A stretch of DNA of 64,000 nt, taken from Jackrogersella multiformis (lineage: Eukaryota; Ascomycota; Sordariomycetes; Xylariales; Hypoxylaceae). The translations under genes and the position numbers were made by a program. The DNA lies in NCBI GenBank assembly GCA_902806575.1, contig CADCXD010000001.1, positions 1,798,001 to 1,862,000 of the forward strand, in the 5' to 3' direction. The stretch's first letter is position 1. Every line of letters starts with the position of its first letter. Shown here piece after piece: positions 44,930 to 55,403 of this stretch. Below the pieces are notes generated by a model. The model saw only the letters and a list, made by a program, of their open reading frames with translations, ran no database searches and was not told the origin of the DNA.

Positions 44930-46575
44930 TCACGACAGAGTGGGCTCCAGTGTAACACCGCTGTATAAACTTGTTAGTGGACCTGGTTGATATTCAAAAT
45001 AACAAGATAACTTACGCTGTGATAGTTGCCCATCCTATGAGACGCCAGTGCTTCTCGATTCTTCGACTGAGCGCGATCTTCTCTCCTAAGTTCGTGCAAG
45101 CAGGGCTTGTCAACGATAGCTTAGCGGCATCCTGCTTGATGGCAGCGACCTTGGCACCGGTTGAGGTAGAACCGATGTTGACCATGAGGACTTCGTTCTT
45201 AGTCAGCTTAGCAACCTTGGCTTGCTTTCCGTCTGCTGTTCGGACACCAAGAAGTCTCTTCAAAAGGTAGAAGTTAACTTCGATCTCGCTGTAGATAGCA
45301 GGAAGGCGGCCCTTGAGGCCGAGAACGAAACCAACCAAGCGGTCAGCTCTGCAGAGAGTGGGATCAATACGCGTGCCGACACCAATAAGGCCACCAGGAA
45401 CGGCGTATTTCAGGTCGTTGAATTCGGAGTTTAGAGACACGATGCGACTGCAGATAGGCTTGCACTGGAGAGCACCCTTGTCATCTCGAGTCACGATACC
45501 TGGTCTGATCTCAATTTCGTCGCCCAGTTTCAACACTCCGTGCAGAATACTGCCACCTGCAACACCGCCCTTTAGGTCCTCAATCTCGGCACCGGGCTTG
45601 TTGACATCGAAGGATCGGATGACCATCATATGCGGTTCCTGGGTGAAATCTCTGGGAGGCACAGGGATGGTGTTTACGATAGCCTCGTTGATAGCATCGA
45701 TGTTGAACTTCAACTGCGCAGAGATCGGGATGATTGGTGACTTGGCAGCAGGTGTTCCACGGACGAACTTCAGAATAGACTGGTAGTGCTGCTGGGCGGC
45801 TTCTTCTCGCATTAAGTCCACCTTGTTCTGAAGGATGATGATCTTGTCCAGCTTCATGATCTCGATAGCTGCGAGATGCTCCGAGGTCTGGGGCTGGGGT
45901 ACGGATTCGTTGCCGGCAATAAGTAAGAGAGCAGCGTCCATGACTGCAGCTCCAGACAACATAGTACTCATGAGAATATCGTGACCAGGGCAATCCACGA
46001 AGCTGAAGGCAGTTAGTTAGGATATTAGGTGATCCAGGGGTAAGAGATTGGACCTACGAGACATGGCGCAACAATCTATATGTACCGCTACACCCATCAC
46101 GCTCACATGGAGGGTCTACCTCCTTCTCACTCTTATAACTTCGGTAACAGCCAGGTCTAGGACACTCGGGGTTGTCGCACTTATAGATCTTGGCATTCGC
46201 ATATCCCAGCTTGATAGTAATATTTCGGATCAGCTCATTCTTGAAGCGGACAGTCTGAACACCGGATATAGCTTTCACCACGGTTGACTTTCCGTGAGCG
46301 ACGTGGCCGATGGTGCCAATGTTGATAGTTGCTTGCCGGGCGATGATTTCAGGCGTGAGCGGGGTCAGGGAGTCGAGGACGAGGTCTTTCGCATCCGTCT
46401 GAGGAGGTAGAGGAGGTCGCTCTACGGGAGGGGCAGCCATGGGCGATTTCTTCATGGCCGACTTGAGAGGCTTCTGGTCCAGCTCCTCGAGGCCATCGTC
46501 AAGGCCGTCATTGACAGACTCGCCGGAATCCGACTCGGATTCGATGTCGTTGCCAAACTTGTCAGGCGCGGACAT
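44930..46575 (-). CDS. translation initiation factor eIF2 subunit gamma
   Basis: GTP-binding core of the eIF2 ternary complex that delivers initiator methionyl-tRNA to the 40S subunit (Gcd11 in yeast). Three exons: 46575-46058, 46002-45016 and 44960-44930, introns 55 and 55 nt. The product is 511 residues. The last exon is 31 nt and supplies AGVTLEPTLS; without it the frame stops after ATITA. G1 motif GHVAHGKST is at 90-98. The zinc-binding knuckle has Cys133, Cys138, Cys143, Cys157 and Cys162 (CDNPECPRPGC, CERDGC). G3 is DCPGHD at 176-181 and G4 NKVD at 232-235. Domain II/III text (KGGVAGGSILHGVLKLGDEI, RIDPTLCRADRLVGFVLG) is typical. The N-terminal 45 residues are acidic. The final splice has a CACTAAC branch site. 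Confidence 0.96.
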
Positions 46576-49500
46576 TGTGTGGAGTTGTGATGAAGATTCT
46601 GCTCTTGTTATATTATCCTCTATTCCTCTATGTCTCTATGTCTCTATGTCTCTATTTATGCGTACTACCGATTGTAAAGTATGAAAATATCCGAGGCGGT
46701 ATCTGGAGTTGGGTGATGGTTAAAAGAGTTTAGAGTTCAGAGTTCGGAGTTCACAAAAATGACGTTTCAAGGTGAAGTTTGCGATTTTTTCGAAAGTTGT
46801 GTATGAGTCTTCCTGCTATGCTCCCGATAAGATAAGCGATGAGGGGCAGGTGCCTTAGGTAACATGGAAGTTACAAGCGGGCGGAAATATGCGGCAGAAA
46901 ACGGAAAACGAATAACGAATTAATCTACTGGCTACTCGCATATCACTATATTAGGGCAAAGCATATATATCTATAACATTATTAATATAAGAGAGCGAAA
47001 TATTATCATTTTAAATTAGAATTATTTTAACTTATAATAAGTGAAATCTTTCATGTGCCCGCCTCATGTTCTCTAGCGAAAGTCCCTCTTCAAAAACCAA
47101 GCTCTAGGGCTACCTACCCAAGTATGCTAGATTGCAGTTGGTCGTCATATTCTCAATTCGTATGATTGATATATCATCGAAATATCAGTGTGGTAGTATC
47201 GACTTCATTTGCAAGCTACCAATTCCGTCCTGACAATTATTTCATCGTCGCCGAGGCAAGGCTATTCTTGGATACCTACCCATCTGGGGTTTCATCTAAC
47301 AAGGCTGAAAATTGCTTCTCTCGAGAGGTAATTACTTACATACGAGCTCACGGATGGTTATCACAATCAACACAATATCAACCTCTACTTCTGGTCATGA
47401 CTGCTGCTTTTCTGCACGAGTATATTTATATGCAGCCCTACCATGATTCTTCATCCAATATGGGTTACATAGCGTCCTCATAGCGTCTTAGAATTCTATT
47501 CCAGTACATACCTGGTGTTCAGAGAATCAGAGTAATGTCAAGGACATACTACCAACTTAGGCAGTGACGGCATTGTCATCTCAGCACCTATGCCGGTATG
47601 ACATCTAGACCGTTCAAGTGTGGTTTAACAGCGTCGATATATGGCAGAATTACTGCTTTCGGTGCAGCCTTTCCGTCGAGTCGAACATTATCTCATTGAC
47701 CATGAATACAAAAGCGCTAAAAATAGCATCGAAAAAGCCTTGGCAGCACATTTACTACGGTACAGCCTGGATTGTTAGGAGTTGAGTGATGGTATGTACA
47801 TTCGGTGTGGTAGTACCAATGGCATGCAGATTCATCAGAAATTGGCCTCCCCTCCCGCTGTCCGTGCCAACCGATCATCACGGCGAGGAGGAAGCAGTGT
47901 AGGCGTTTTATCACTTGGGTTGCACTCATCACGACAACCACCCTCCCGATTATTTTCCTCTAAATTGACCGAACCCGCAATCGAGTGATTTTAATAATAT
48001 ATTACTTACCTGGGTATGTACTAAAAAAAGGAACATGTACCACCAGCTTATTATTGCACTTTTCTACATATGCAGATGTGTATCGGACAAGAGTTCTCTC
48101 ATGTATTGCCATTAAGTTCTTATCCTGAAGACCTAATATCGTGGTTATAGTCAAAAGACTAAGTCAGCCAAGTGTCAATTCTGCGAGGAAATCCTGCTTT
48201 AAGAATTATGCGGTCACAAAATTGAGCGCGAGAAGAGACAGCAAACAACTCTTGGGGAAGTCGGGAATCGAGTCCGAACTGGGACCGGCTGTTTTCTCTT
48301 CAACCTGGTGGTGAAGGTTTACCGCCCAGGCACAACCTGATCCTGCATGGTGTCGTGCCGTATCACGTCTCTTCAGCTTCTGATTGGCCATATGTTCTAC
48401 CTTACATTTGGCACGGGTCCTACATGGGGGTCCTCTCTGCCTATCAAATTGGTAGATCGTCGACAGGGGTTTTGGGCTTTATGAGAAGTGCCAGGAAGAA
48501 TCGCGCCGGCTACTCCCACGCGCCCAACCACATTACATTCTCCCCGTCTTTGCGCTCGACTGGGAAGGGTCCCTGGTCATTGGCAGGTCTTGCCTTTAAC
48601 CCATTCGTAATCTTGCTATGTCGAATGCGACCAATGATCGCTCAGCCCTGCACCCAAGAGGTAGTTGTATGCGCCATCGCATTCTCGATTCTACATAGCA
48701 CCTACACTACCTAGGTCCTAGGCAGCTAGGTAGAGGATGTACATAGACCCGTTCCCAATGATGTGCCGGTCCCAGTGTACTTACAACCTGATAGACGAAA
48801 GTAGCTTTGCCTGCGAGTAACCCGTCTTACGATTATCACTGTGCCTGTATTCCCGCAGGAACCAGAAGTATCTTTAGTATAGACGATTTTGGACATTGTC
48901 CTCCCAACGGAGCCATGGCAGCCCCTCTTCTCTCATATACCTCTCAGCCCTTTTCTCGGTATGCCTTCTTGCCAGCTTCATCTTTGTCTTTTTACAAACT
49001 TCCTCCCTTCTTCTAGCGTTTCCATTTGCGCGGATTATCCGTATCAGAAATCTGTGACTTGCTTCACTAGACTCTGAAATCAACATCAAGCCGTCGATCT
49101 AGGAGCCTCGATACAACCTAGCAGGTGTCCGGCGCTAGAATACCCTCTCCGAGCGTCTATTTCCATAGTCGTGCAACTTGGATATTGGGGTTTGTTCTAG
49201 CTGCCCTATCAGAGTCTCCCGTCCGGGGGATTTCATACCCCTGTCCACCGTGAGCGATCCCATTGCATCTCCTGTAGCCCCATTTGACTAACACTCCCAT
49301 GTAGAGCATTCACAGAAAAGGTCGAATGAAGTGGTAGCATATTGGGGCGGCGCCTACTCAAAACCTCTACCTCCCCCAACTATCCGGTTTGAGAATATTC
49401 TTTTTCTCTCGATAGCTGGTCTCTCAAATTTCATCTCTTATTGCTTCGTTCATATCTTTGGGCTATATACATATGGGCTCTATTCCTAGACCCATCCTGC

Positions 49501-49588
49501 AGACATATAGTAGCCTGTACGCATAGGCAGACAGAGCCTCGTCCCTTTCTTTCGCTTTCTTAAATTATTCACACCACACCACGCCGCA
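46576..49588. other. gene-poor block
   Basis: 3.0 kb between the divergent eIF2 gamma and membrane-protein starts. The left end holds three tandem CTCTATGT units (46626-46649), likely in the eIF2 gamma leader or promoter. The 46.9-47.1 kb part is very AT-rich. Several frames of about 100 codons exist but lack protein-like composition. The last about 250 bp before 49589 look like leader sequence (CT-rich, CACCACACC before ATG). Confidence 0.45.
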
Positions 49589-51200
49589 ATGGCGCCGCAA
49601 GACGATAGAAGGAGGCCTGCCGCCCTCAACTTGACTCCCTCGCGAAAGTCGTCCACCGGCTCCTCTTCCACATCATCGCTTAAGCCACCAAGGACACCGA
49701 GGTTTGCGGAAGCCACCACAGTTCACTCACCAGTAGACCAACGAAGTATGCCATTCGGAAGAGATGAGAGGTCACAGGTGGCTCATGCCCAACCGGCCGA
49801 TGTTGGGTTCGGATATATCAACGACGGTTCGAGCCAAGAGCCAGTAAACATGCCAATGACGCCAAAATCGCCTCTGAAGAGCGCATTGAGGGTTCCGGGC
49901 ACACCAGCTAGGAAAATCGAGAACCCCATGAGCCCCACATTCAGGGAGGAGGACATCTTGGATAAGCGGGAGAAGAGCACCGAGAAGGAGCAGGAGCGAG
50001 ATTTGGTAGGCTATGTCACGATCGAGTATTTGCAAGCATATACTAACATGCAGTGCAGGGCATTAAGTCAAAGGTCCGGATGGCGAAGTTCGCGCTTCGT
50101 GGCGTCAGCTTCAGTTGTAGCACCATCATCCTAGCCATGCTTTCTTCCTCATTCGCCATCTTCCACGCCACCAGGTCCTTGCCAGCGCAGAACGGCTTGC
50201 CAGCATGGTCAACGGGAACGAATACCTGGCCACAAATCCTCGTGTTGTGCGTTTCTTGCGTCAACCTGCTCATCTGCATCCTCATCTTCATTGGTTACTG
50301 TCGAGGTGGTCACCACCGCGCCGAGAAGGTCGGCGTCTATTACACGCTCTTTGCAGTCGGCTGGTTTATCGTTTCTGTAATCCTATGGGCCGCCGCGGCG
50401 GGGGTCTTGCAATTCACGCGAAACAACAGTGGTAACCAAGACATGTGGGGATGGTCTTGCGTCCAGAATCACCGTTCCGAGCTCTTCTCGCAGAAGGTCG
50501 ACTACGAACTCGTCTGCAGACTTCAGGTGAGTAACGACGAGATAATATTTAAACCAATCCACAAAACTAACTTACCCCTTAGAACTGGGCCCTGATCTGC
50601 ATCATCATCGAGATCGTGATCGATGTCATCACGATCACCCTGTACAGCGTCGTCTTCTACCGGTACTACACCAAGCGCCGCCTAGCCAAGTCGATGGACC
50701 TACGAGACCGAGCTAGGTCGGACTTATACCTGGCCCAGCTGCGGTCGCAATCCGCACCCAACACGCCAGGCTTCGGTCCCAAGTCGCCGTCCTTCTCGCA
50801 ATACGCCATGTCGCCGCGCTTCCCGCCGTCGGCCTACAAATCGCTGTCGGACATCGAGGAAGGAAACGCACCGTCGTTCACGCCGGGAGCGCAGATCGCC
50901 GAGCCGCCGTCTACCTTCGCGGCCCAAAGCAAGGCGGCAGCGGCAGCATCGCCGACGTTCAAGCTCCAGGCCCCGCCCCCCAAGGCGCCCTCCGCCACCC
51001 CCAAGCTGGGCCAGGGCGGGTTCAGAACACCTACATCTCCCGATGCGCCGGGCCCCAGCTTCGGCTCTCACACCAACGAGCACGGCCCCGTCGCGCCCGG
51101 GGAGATCCAATACGATGCTGTACCTATCCCGGGAGCGTACGCCGACGCGGTGGTGAAGAACCCGCCGGCAGGACAGACGAGTTTCGGCCACGCGCGATGA
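49589..51200 (+). CDS. four-helix transmembrane protein, unknown function
   Basis: Three exons: 49589-50005, 50059-50526 and 50583-51200, introns 53 and 56 nt, 500 residues. The N-terminal about 140 residues are a Ser/Pro/Arg-rich cytosolic-type tail with TP motifs (MAPQDDRRRPAALNLTPSRK). Four hydrophobic helices follow: GVSFSCSTIILAMLSSSFAI, ILVLCVSCVNLLICILIFIG, YYTLFAVGWFIVSVILWAAA and, after the second intron, ALICIIIEIVIDVITITLYS. A loop between helices 3 and 4 has two Cys (WSCVQNH and LVCRLQ), consistent with an exposed disulphide-bonded loop. The C-terminal about 160 residues are Ala/Pro/Ser-rich with repeated SP. The layout recalls MARVEL or Sur7/PalI-type eisosome proteins, but no signature is decisive. 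Probably plasma-membrane; role unassigned. Confidence 0.85.
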
Positions 51201-52574
51201 GCGGGTGCGAGCTTAAGGGGAGGGGGGTTTTTATTTACATCTTGGATATAGCTTAATTTCTTTTGTTCAGCTGAGCTGGGAAAACTCGGTCACGTCGAAA
51301 GTTTGGATTGGATTCCGTTGTCACGACTGCAGGATTTTGGGAGCCGACGAACTTAACTGACGCAGCAACGACGACGACAACAACAACAACTACCACTACC
51401 ACTACTACTACGTCTACTACGACCAGTACTAACACTACTTACTACACGGCGTTCTCGAGGTTACGTGGATGATACTTATTTTGGAAACCTGGCGAACTTG
51501 GGATATACCTTGGGGGCGGAGCGAGGACGCCTATATAACTATAATAGCCGATACCTACCTACATACCGTTTATATGTATCTGTATAGCAAATCTTTTTCT
51601 TCCAAATGAGATACCAATCCGAGCTTGTATTGGTGCTTTCGCTACCTAGTTGTTAAGTGATTACTACATGCTTATGCTCTACGGCCCGGTCCGTTGATAT
51701 GTATGTACACCCCTAATTACTTCCTGATGTCTAAGTAGGAATGTACTACTTAGAGCCATATGTAAGTTAGGGTTTCATACCTACCTAGGTACCTACATAG
51801 GTATGTACCTGGGTAGGTAGGTTAACTTCTAGTTCGCTCCGCAACAGAGGAATCTTCTTGCGGCGGCGCCTCTAGTGTACGGATATGGCCTCCGCTGACG
51901 GATACACATCCTCTAGAGGTGAAGGATTGTTTACTGTCAGGAGCTGCTCACATGCATTGTTTGGCTACGAAGACTTGTATCTTGGGACTCAAAACTGGTG
52001 AGAACACGGAGGCGGTCTCTTCCGAAGGCGCAGTCTGTTGAAGACGGGGGTGGGGGAGGGTTCCCATGCTGTATGTACTTAGGTCTGACTTAGGTAGATG
52101 TAGATATTGAAGCTTAGGCGATGTTCGTTTTGATTAAACACGAAGTGGCTGCGGCGGTCACGTACATTACATGGTCATTCGCTCATCAATCAATCAATTG
52201 GCTTGGATCCGCTGATCAATTCTCTAATATGTATGTTTTTATTAGTAAATCTTGTACGACGAAGTATTACGAAGAAGTGGCTATGATAGAGGTGGTGGCA
52301 GTGAAGCTAGCTTTGTCAGCTGCCCAGGTGATTGCCAGTTGGTCTTTAGCTAGATACCAGCTGCCATATCATTAAATATCGGCTGATGGTGGGCCGTTCT
52401 GAAGCTCCCCTAAACTGTACCTACCTAGACCTACACTAGGTACTTAGCCCTAAAACGTTACTACAAACCTGATTCATCATTGCGGCGCATATTGAAGTCT
52501 TGGATGCAGAAACAGCAGAAGAAGCAGCACAATATCAGAGCTTCAACAAACCAGAAACAGCCCCCAATATATCA
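51201..52574. other. 3' flank of membrane-protein gene and intergenic region
   Basis: 1.37 kb. It includes the ACN triplet array (51368-51439), an ACCTAGGT copy at 51783-51790 with extended TACC/GGTA flanks, and AT-rich sequence. No gene is supported. Confidence 0.45.
51368..51439 (+). repeat. ACN trinucleotide array
   Basis: Twenty-four consecutive triplets, 21 of which are ACN (ACG, ACA, ACT and ACC all occur). In one plus-strand frame this would encode a Thr run. The frame is open from an upstream TGA at about 51272 to a TGA near 51470 but has no ATG. It lies about 170 bp downstream of the membrane-protein stop, so a 3'-UTR microsatellite is the simplest reading. Confidence 0.75.
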
Positions 52575-52992
52575 ATGTCTGCCCAGTATCCATATCCAAT
52601 GGCGGGTACCACGGCTCACACCCAGCGGCTGCTCATGCGGCCCTTGTCGTCCTTCCGGTTTCGAACCATATCCTCCACATCACCATCGTTACGGACTTAC
52701 AGCACACAGCCCCCAAGAGGCTCTAACAACGCTGTCAAATTCTGGCCTTTTATCGCTATCATCGGGCTTGGATCCGCGGGCTACGTCCTCATGGCCAGAG
52801 CGAGGGCAGACACTAGGTGAGTTTCTCTTTTGCCTCCCGTACCTATCCCATACATATTTGGCGGCGCAGCTTGTCCCACTACTTGGTTATGGAAGGGGGA
52901 GTATAGCTATAAGGTATTGGAATGTTATGTCAGGATATTAATAGATGATTCATAGGAATGTGCCAGGCAATGTGCCAGTAAGAAAGTTATAA
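52575..52992 (+). CDS. small mitochondrial single-pass membrane protein (putative)
   Basis: Exon 1 is 52575-52816; the frame would end at once in TGA, but the junction is a perfect GTGAGT donor. A candidate second exon at 52956-52992 (acceptor TCATAG) adds RNVPGNVPVRKL after a 139-nt intron. With that exon the protein is 92 residues; without it, 81. The first ATG is at 52575. A second at 52635 begins MRPLSSFRFRTISSTSPSL, a classic Arg/Ser-rich mitochondrial presequence followed by RTYSTQ. A hydrophobic helix WPFIAIIGLGSAGYVLMAR follows a short linker. The architecture suits a small inner-membrane protein. The second exon is uncertain. Confidence 0.6.
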
Positions 52993-53899
52993 TAACTTCT
53001 GCCGGCATGTCTTTCGTTGTTGTCCTTGAACCGATTCAACGTTATGTTTTTATATGCCGACTCTTCAGATGCCATTAAGGAATTCTTCGTTGTAACACCA
53101 ACTGAGTGTATCAAGGTCACTACCTATTACCAACTCTTTACTGCATCTTGTGTATATATATTATATACGATACCTACATAGGTTAGGTAGTCACAGCAAC
53201 TCTCTACACGTCTAGTATCACACGAATGACGGTTATATGAAATATCTTCCAAGTTATATGTTAGTAAGGAATAAGACCAAAATGAAGCATTACTCCATTA
53301 ACCGGTAATAACGATATATCGAAGTTTAAGCCAATCGAGGTCACAATCGATAGCGGGTGGAGGTAAAGGAGGGGCTCGCATAAAGTTATCAATCTAATCC
53401 TGGTCTAATGGTAGTATTAAACATTTTGAACCCTAGCAAAGTGCGGGACATCTCTACACTAGTAGATGGTAGATAACAGTAGATAGCAAGATTCAACCCG
53501 GTCAAACTCAATCCTGAATCATGAATCCTCGTCAGTAAACAAACACAATAACTTCCCCCTTTTTATCGTCCCCCTTGTTTCTTAAGGACCTATCTTCTAT
53601 TCCCCACTCTCTATTCTCTCCTCCTGCTTGTTGTAGACACATCCACCTCCATAGCAAACATATCCAGCGTGTCAGTCTCGATAGATACAGCTAGCTACCT
53701 AGGTACCTCTCCCTTTATCTCTCTCTACCTCTACCTCCTCCTCTACCTCTACCTCCTCCTCTACCTCTACCTCCTCCTCTGCCTCCTTACCGACTTCGCC
53801 TAAGAAGCAGAAACCTCGAGCCTTCTCAACAAGGACAACAAAGGAAACCAACAAGAACAAGACCGACCACACGAAACAACACCGACAACAGCAGCAGCC
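52993..53899. promoter_or_regulatory. promoter and leader of the UMP/CMP kinase gene
   Basis: 907 bp. The right third is strongly pyrimidine-rich on the plus strand, with an ACCTAGGT copy at 53697-53704 and three perfect 18-bp CT-rich units at 53723-53776. CAA/CAG-rich sequence leads into the ATG. CT-rich tracts upstream of transcription starts are common in filamentous fungi. Confidence 0.5.
53723..53776 (+). repeat. 18-bp CT-rich minisatellite, three perfect copies
   Basis: The unit CTCTACCTCTACCTCCTC is repeated exactly three times, followed by a partial copy, in the probable promoter or 5' UTR of the UMP/CMP kinase gene. Confidence 0.9.
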
Positions 53900-54583
53900 A
53901 TGTCCACCATCGACGACCTCAAAGACCGCACCACCCCCGTCTTCTCCCCCGACGACGTGACCGTCATCTTCGTGCTCGGCGGCCCGGGCGCCGGCAAGGG
54001 CACCCAGTGCGAGCGCCTCGTCGCCCAGTACGGCTTCGCCCACCTCTCGGCCGGGGACCTACTGCGCGCCGAGCAGAACCGGCCCGACTCCGAGTTCGGC
54101 GAGCTGATCCGCACGCACATCCGCAACGGCACCATCGTGCCCATGGAGGTCACCATCGCGCTGCTCGAGGCCTCCATGCGCGCCGTCCTCTCCTCCTCCG
54201 CCTCCACCTCCCCCTTCACCACCACCTCGCCCCCCAAGGGCAAGTTCCTCGTCGACGGCTTCCCGCGCAAGCTCGACCAGGCCCGCAAGTTCGAGGAGGC
54301 CGTCGTCCCCGCCCGCTTCGTCCTCTTCTTCGACTGCCCCGAGGCCGAGATGGAGCGCCGCCTCCTGCAGCGCGGCCAGACCAGCGGCCGCGAGGACGAC
54401 AACGCCGAGTCTATCCGCAAGCGCTTCCGCACCTTCGTCGAGACCAGCATGCCCGTCGTCGACTACTTCGAGGCCCAGGACCGCGTCGTCAAGGTCGACG
54501 CCCGCCCCCACCCCGACGCCGTCTTCGCCGCCACCCAGGTCGAGATCGAGAAGCGCCTCGGCGACGGCTTCCAGGCTTCTTAG
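53900..54583 (+). CDS. ura6: UMP/CMP kinase (uridylate kinase Ura6 family)
   Basis: Nucleoside monophosphate kinase converting UMP and CMP to the diphosphates with ATP, in pyrimidine metabolism. Single exon, 227 residues, ATG at 53900. P-loop GGPGAGKGTQ is at 27-36. The NMP-binding region has LSAGDLLRAEQ and RTHIRNGTIVPMEVT; FLVDGFPRKLDQARKFEE carries the conserved DGFPR. The LID region is RLLQRGQTSGREDDNAESIR followed by KRFRTF. A Ser/Thr/Pro-rich insert (about residues 93-112) between the NMP domain and DGFPR is a lineage feature. Third codon positions are almost all C or G, giving long meaningless frames on the other strand and in the +2 frame. It is convergent with eIF3m. Confidence 0.96.
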   Translation: MSTIDDLKDRTTPVFSPDDVTVIFVLGGPGAGKGTQCERLVAQYGFAHLSAGDLLRAEQNRPDSEFGELIRTHIRNGTIVPMEVTIALLEASMRAVLSSSASTSPFTTTSPPKGKFLVDGFPRKLDQARKFEEAVVPARFVLFFDCPEAEMERRLLQRGQTSGREDDNAESIRKRFRTFVETSMPVVDYFEAQDRVVKVDARPHPDAVFAATQVEIEKRLGDGFQAS

Positions 54584-55403
54584 AGGGACTGTCTGGGCCT
54601 GTAGCTGTTAGCTGTAGCTGTAACTGTAGCCGGAGACTAAGAAAGGAAAAGGGGAAGGAAGGAAGGGGGAGAGTGTGTTCAAGGAGGAGGGGAAGGCGGA
54701 GAGGAGGGAGAACGAAAGAGACAAAGTGGCCTTGCAGGTTTAGATTTCTTTGGGCTTAGGAGCTACCTTAGGCACTTAGGTCATATATAGATGGGCAGTA
54801 AAAAAGCAGAAGAAGAGGCACGATTATGAATAAAGACAGGACCACGAATCATAGAGGAAGTACGGGGAGATGTAAGAGACAGATGCTCGAGAGCGTCTGG
54901 TTTGCATAATCTACGATTGGGGTTTACTTTCCATATGATAGCACACAGACACGCAGAGAGGGGGCAAGCAATAAGAATATGTCGAATCCGTCGCATTCGC
55001 AGCGCGAGGGGAAATCCGCATGACGCGTTTCCCCTCTGGAGTACTTTTCTGTATCCTCTAAATACACAAGCCTCAAAGGCGGAATGAAAACAAGAGGAAA
55101 GGAAAAAAAATCATGTCAGGGTGCCTCACTTCCAGTTGTGAACGAGGACTACGAGGATGCCATAACTCAACGCAAACTCATAACGTAGGAAGTGTGTGTG
55201 CATGATCGCGGGATAGCGATGGGTTGCGTGAGAGGGATATACCCATCATCATGACCATCGTCCTCAATCCACCGCGGATCATGCTTAAAACCATTCGTAA
55301 TCAACGTGAACCCTCGCCCTGCAATGCCGTAGACGCCGTGAGCCGTACCGATGCAACCAATCGTAAGACGGAAACGTCAAGAGAGAGAGATAGAACGTGC
55401 GAT
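54584..55403. other. convergent 3' region ura6 / eIF3m
   Basis: 820 bp between opposing stop codons. G/A-rich tracts near 54.65 kb; no gene recognised. Confidence 0.45.

Noticed and set aside
47166..47483. 105-codon plus-strand frame
   Set aside because: AT-rich chance frame without motifs.
48355..48714. 119-codon plus-strand frame in the 46.6-49.6 kb block
   Set aside because: No domain, no splice partners and mixed composition; judged to be chance.
50724..51191. 155-codon minus-strand Arg-rich frame opposite the membrane-protein tail
   Set aside because: Antisense shadow of a GC-rich exon.
51253..51435. Minus-strand poly-Val frame
   Set aside because: Antisense translation of the ACN triplet array.
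54007..54759. 250-codon plus-strand frame overlapping ura6, rich in Arg/Pro, and a 150-codon minus-strand frame at 54059-54511
   Set aside because: Both are shadows caused by near-total G/C at third codon positions of the UMP/CMP kinase gene; the kinase frame has full motifs and the shadows have biased composition.
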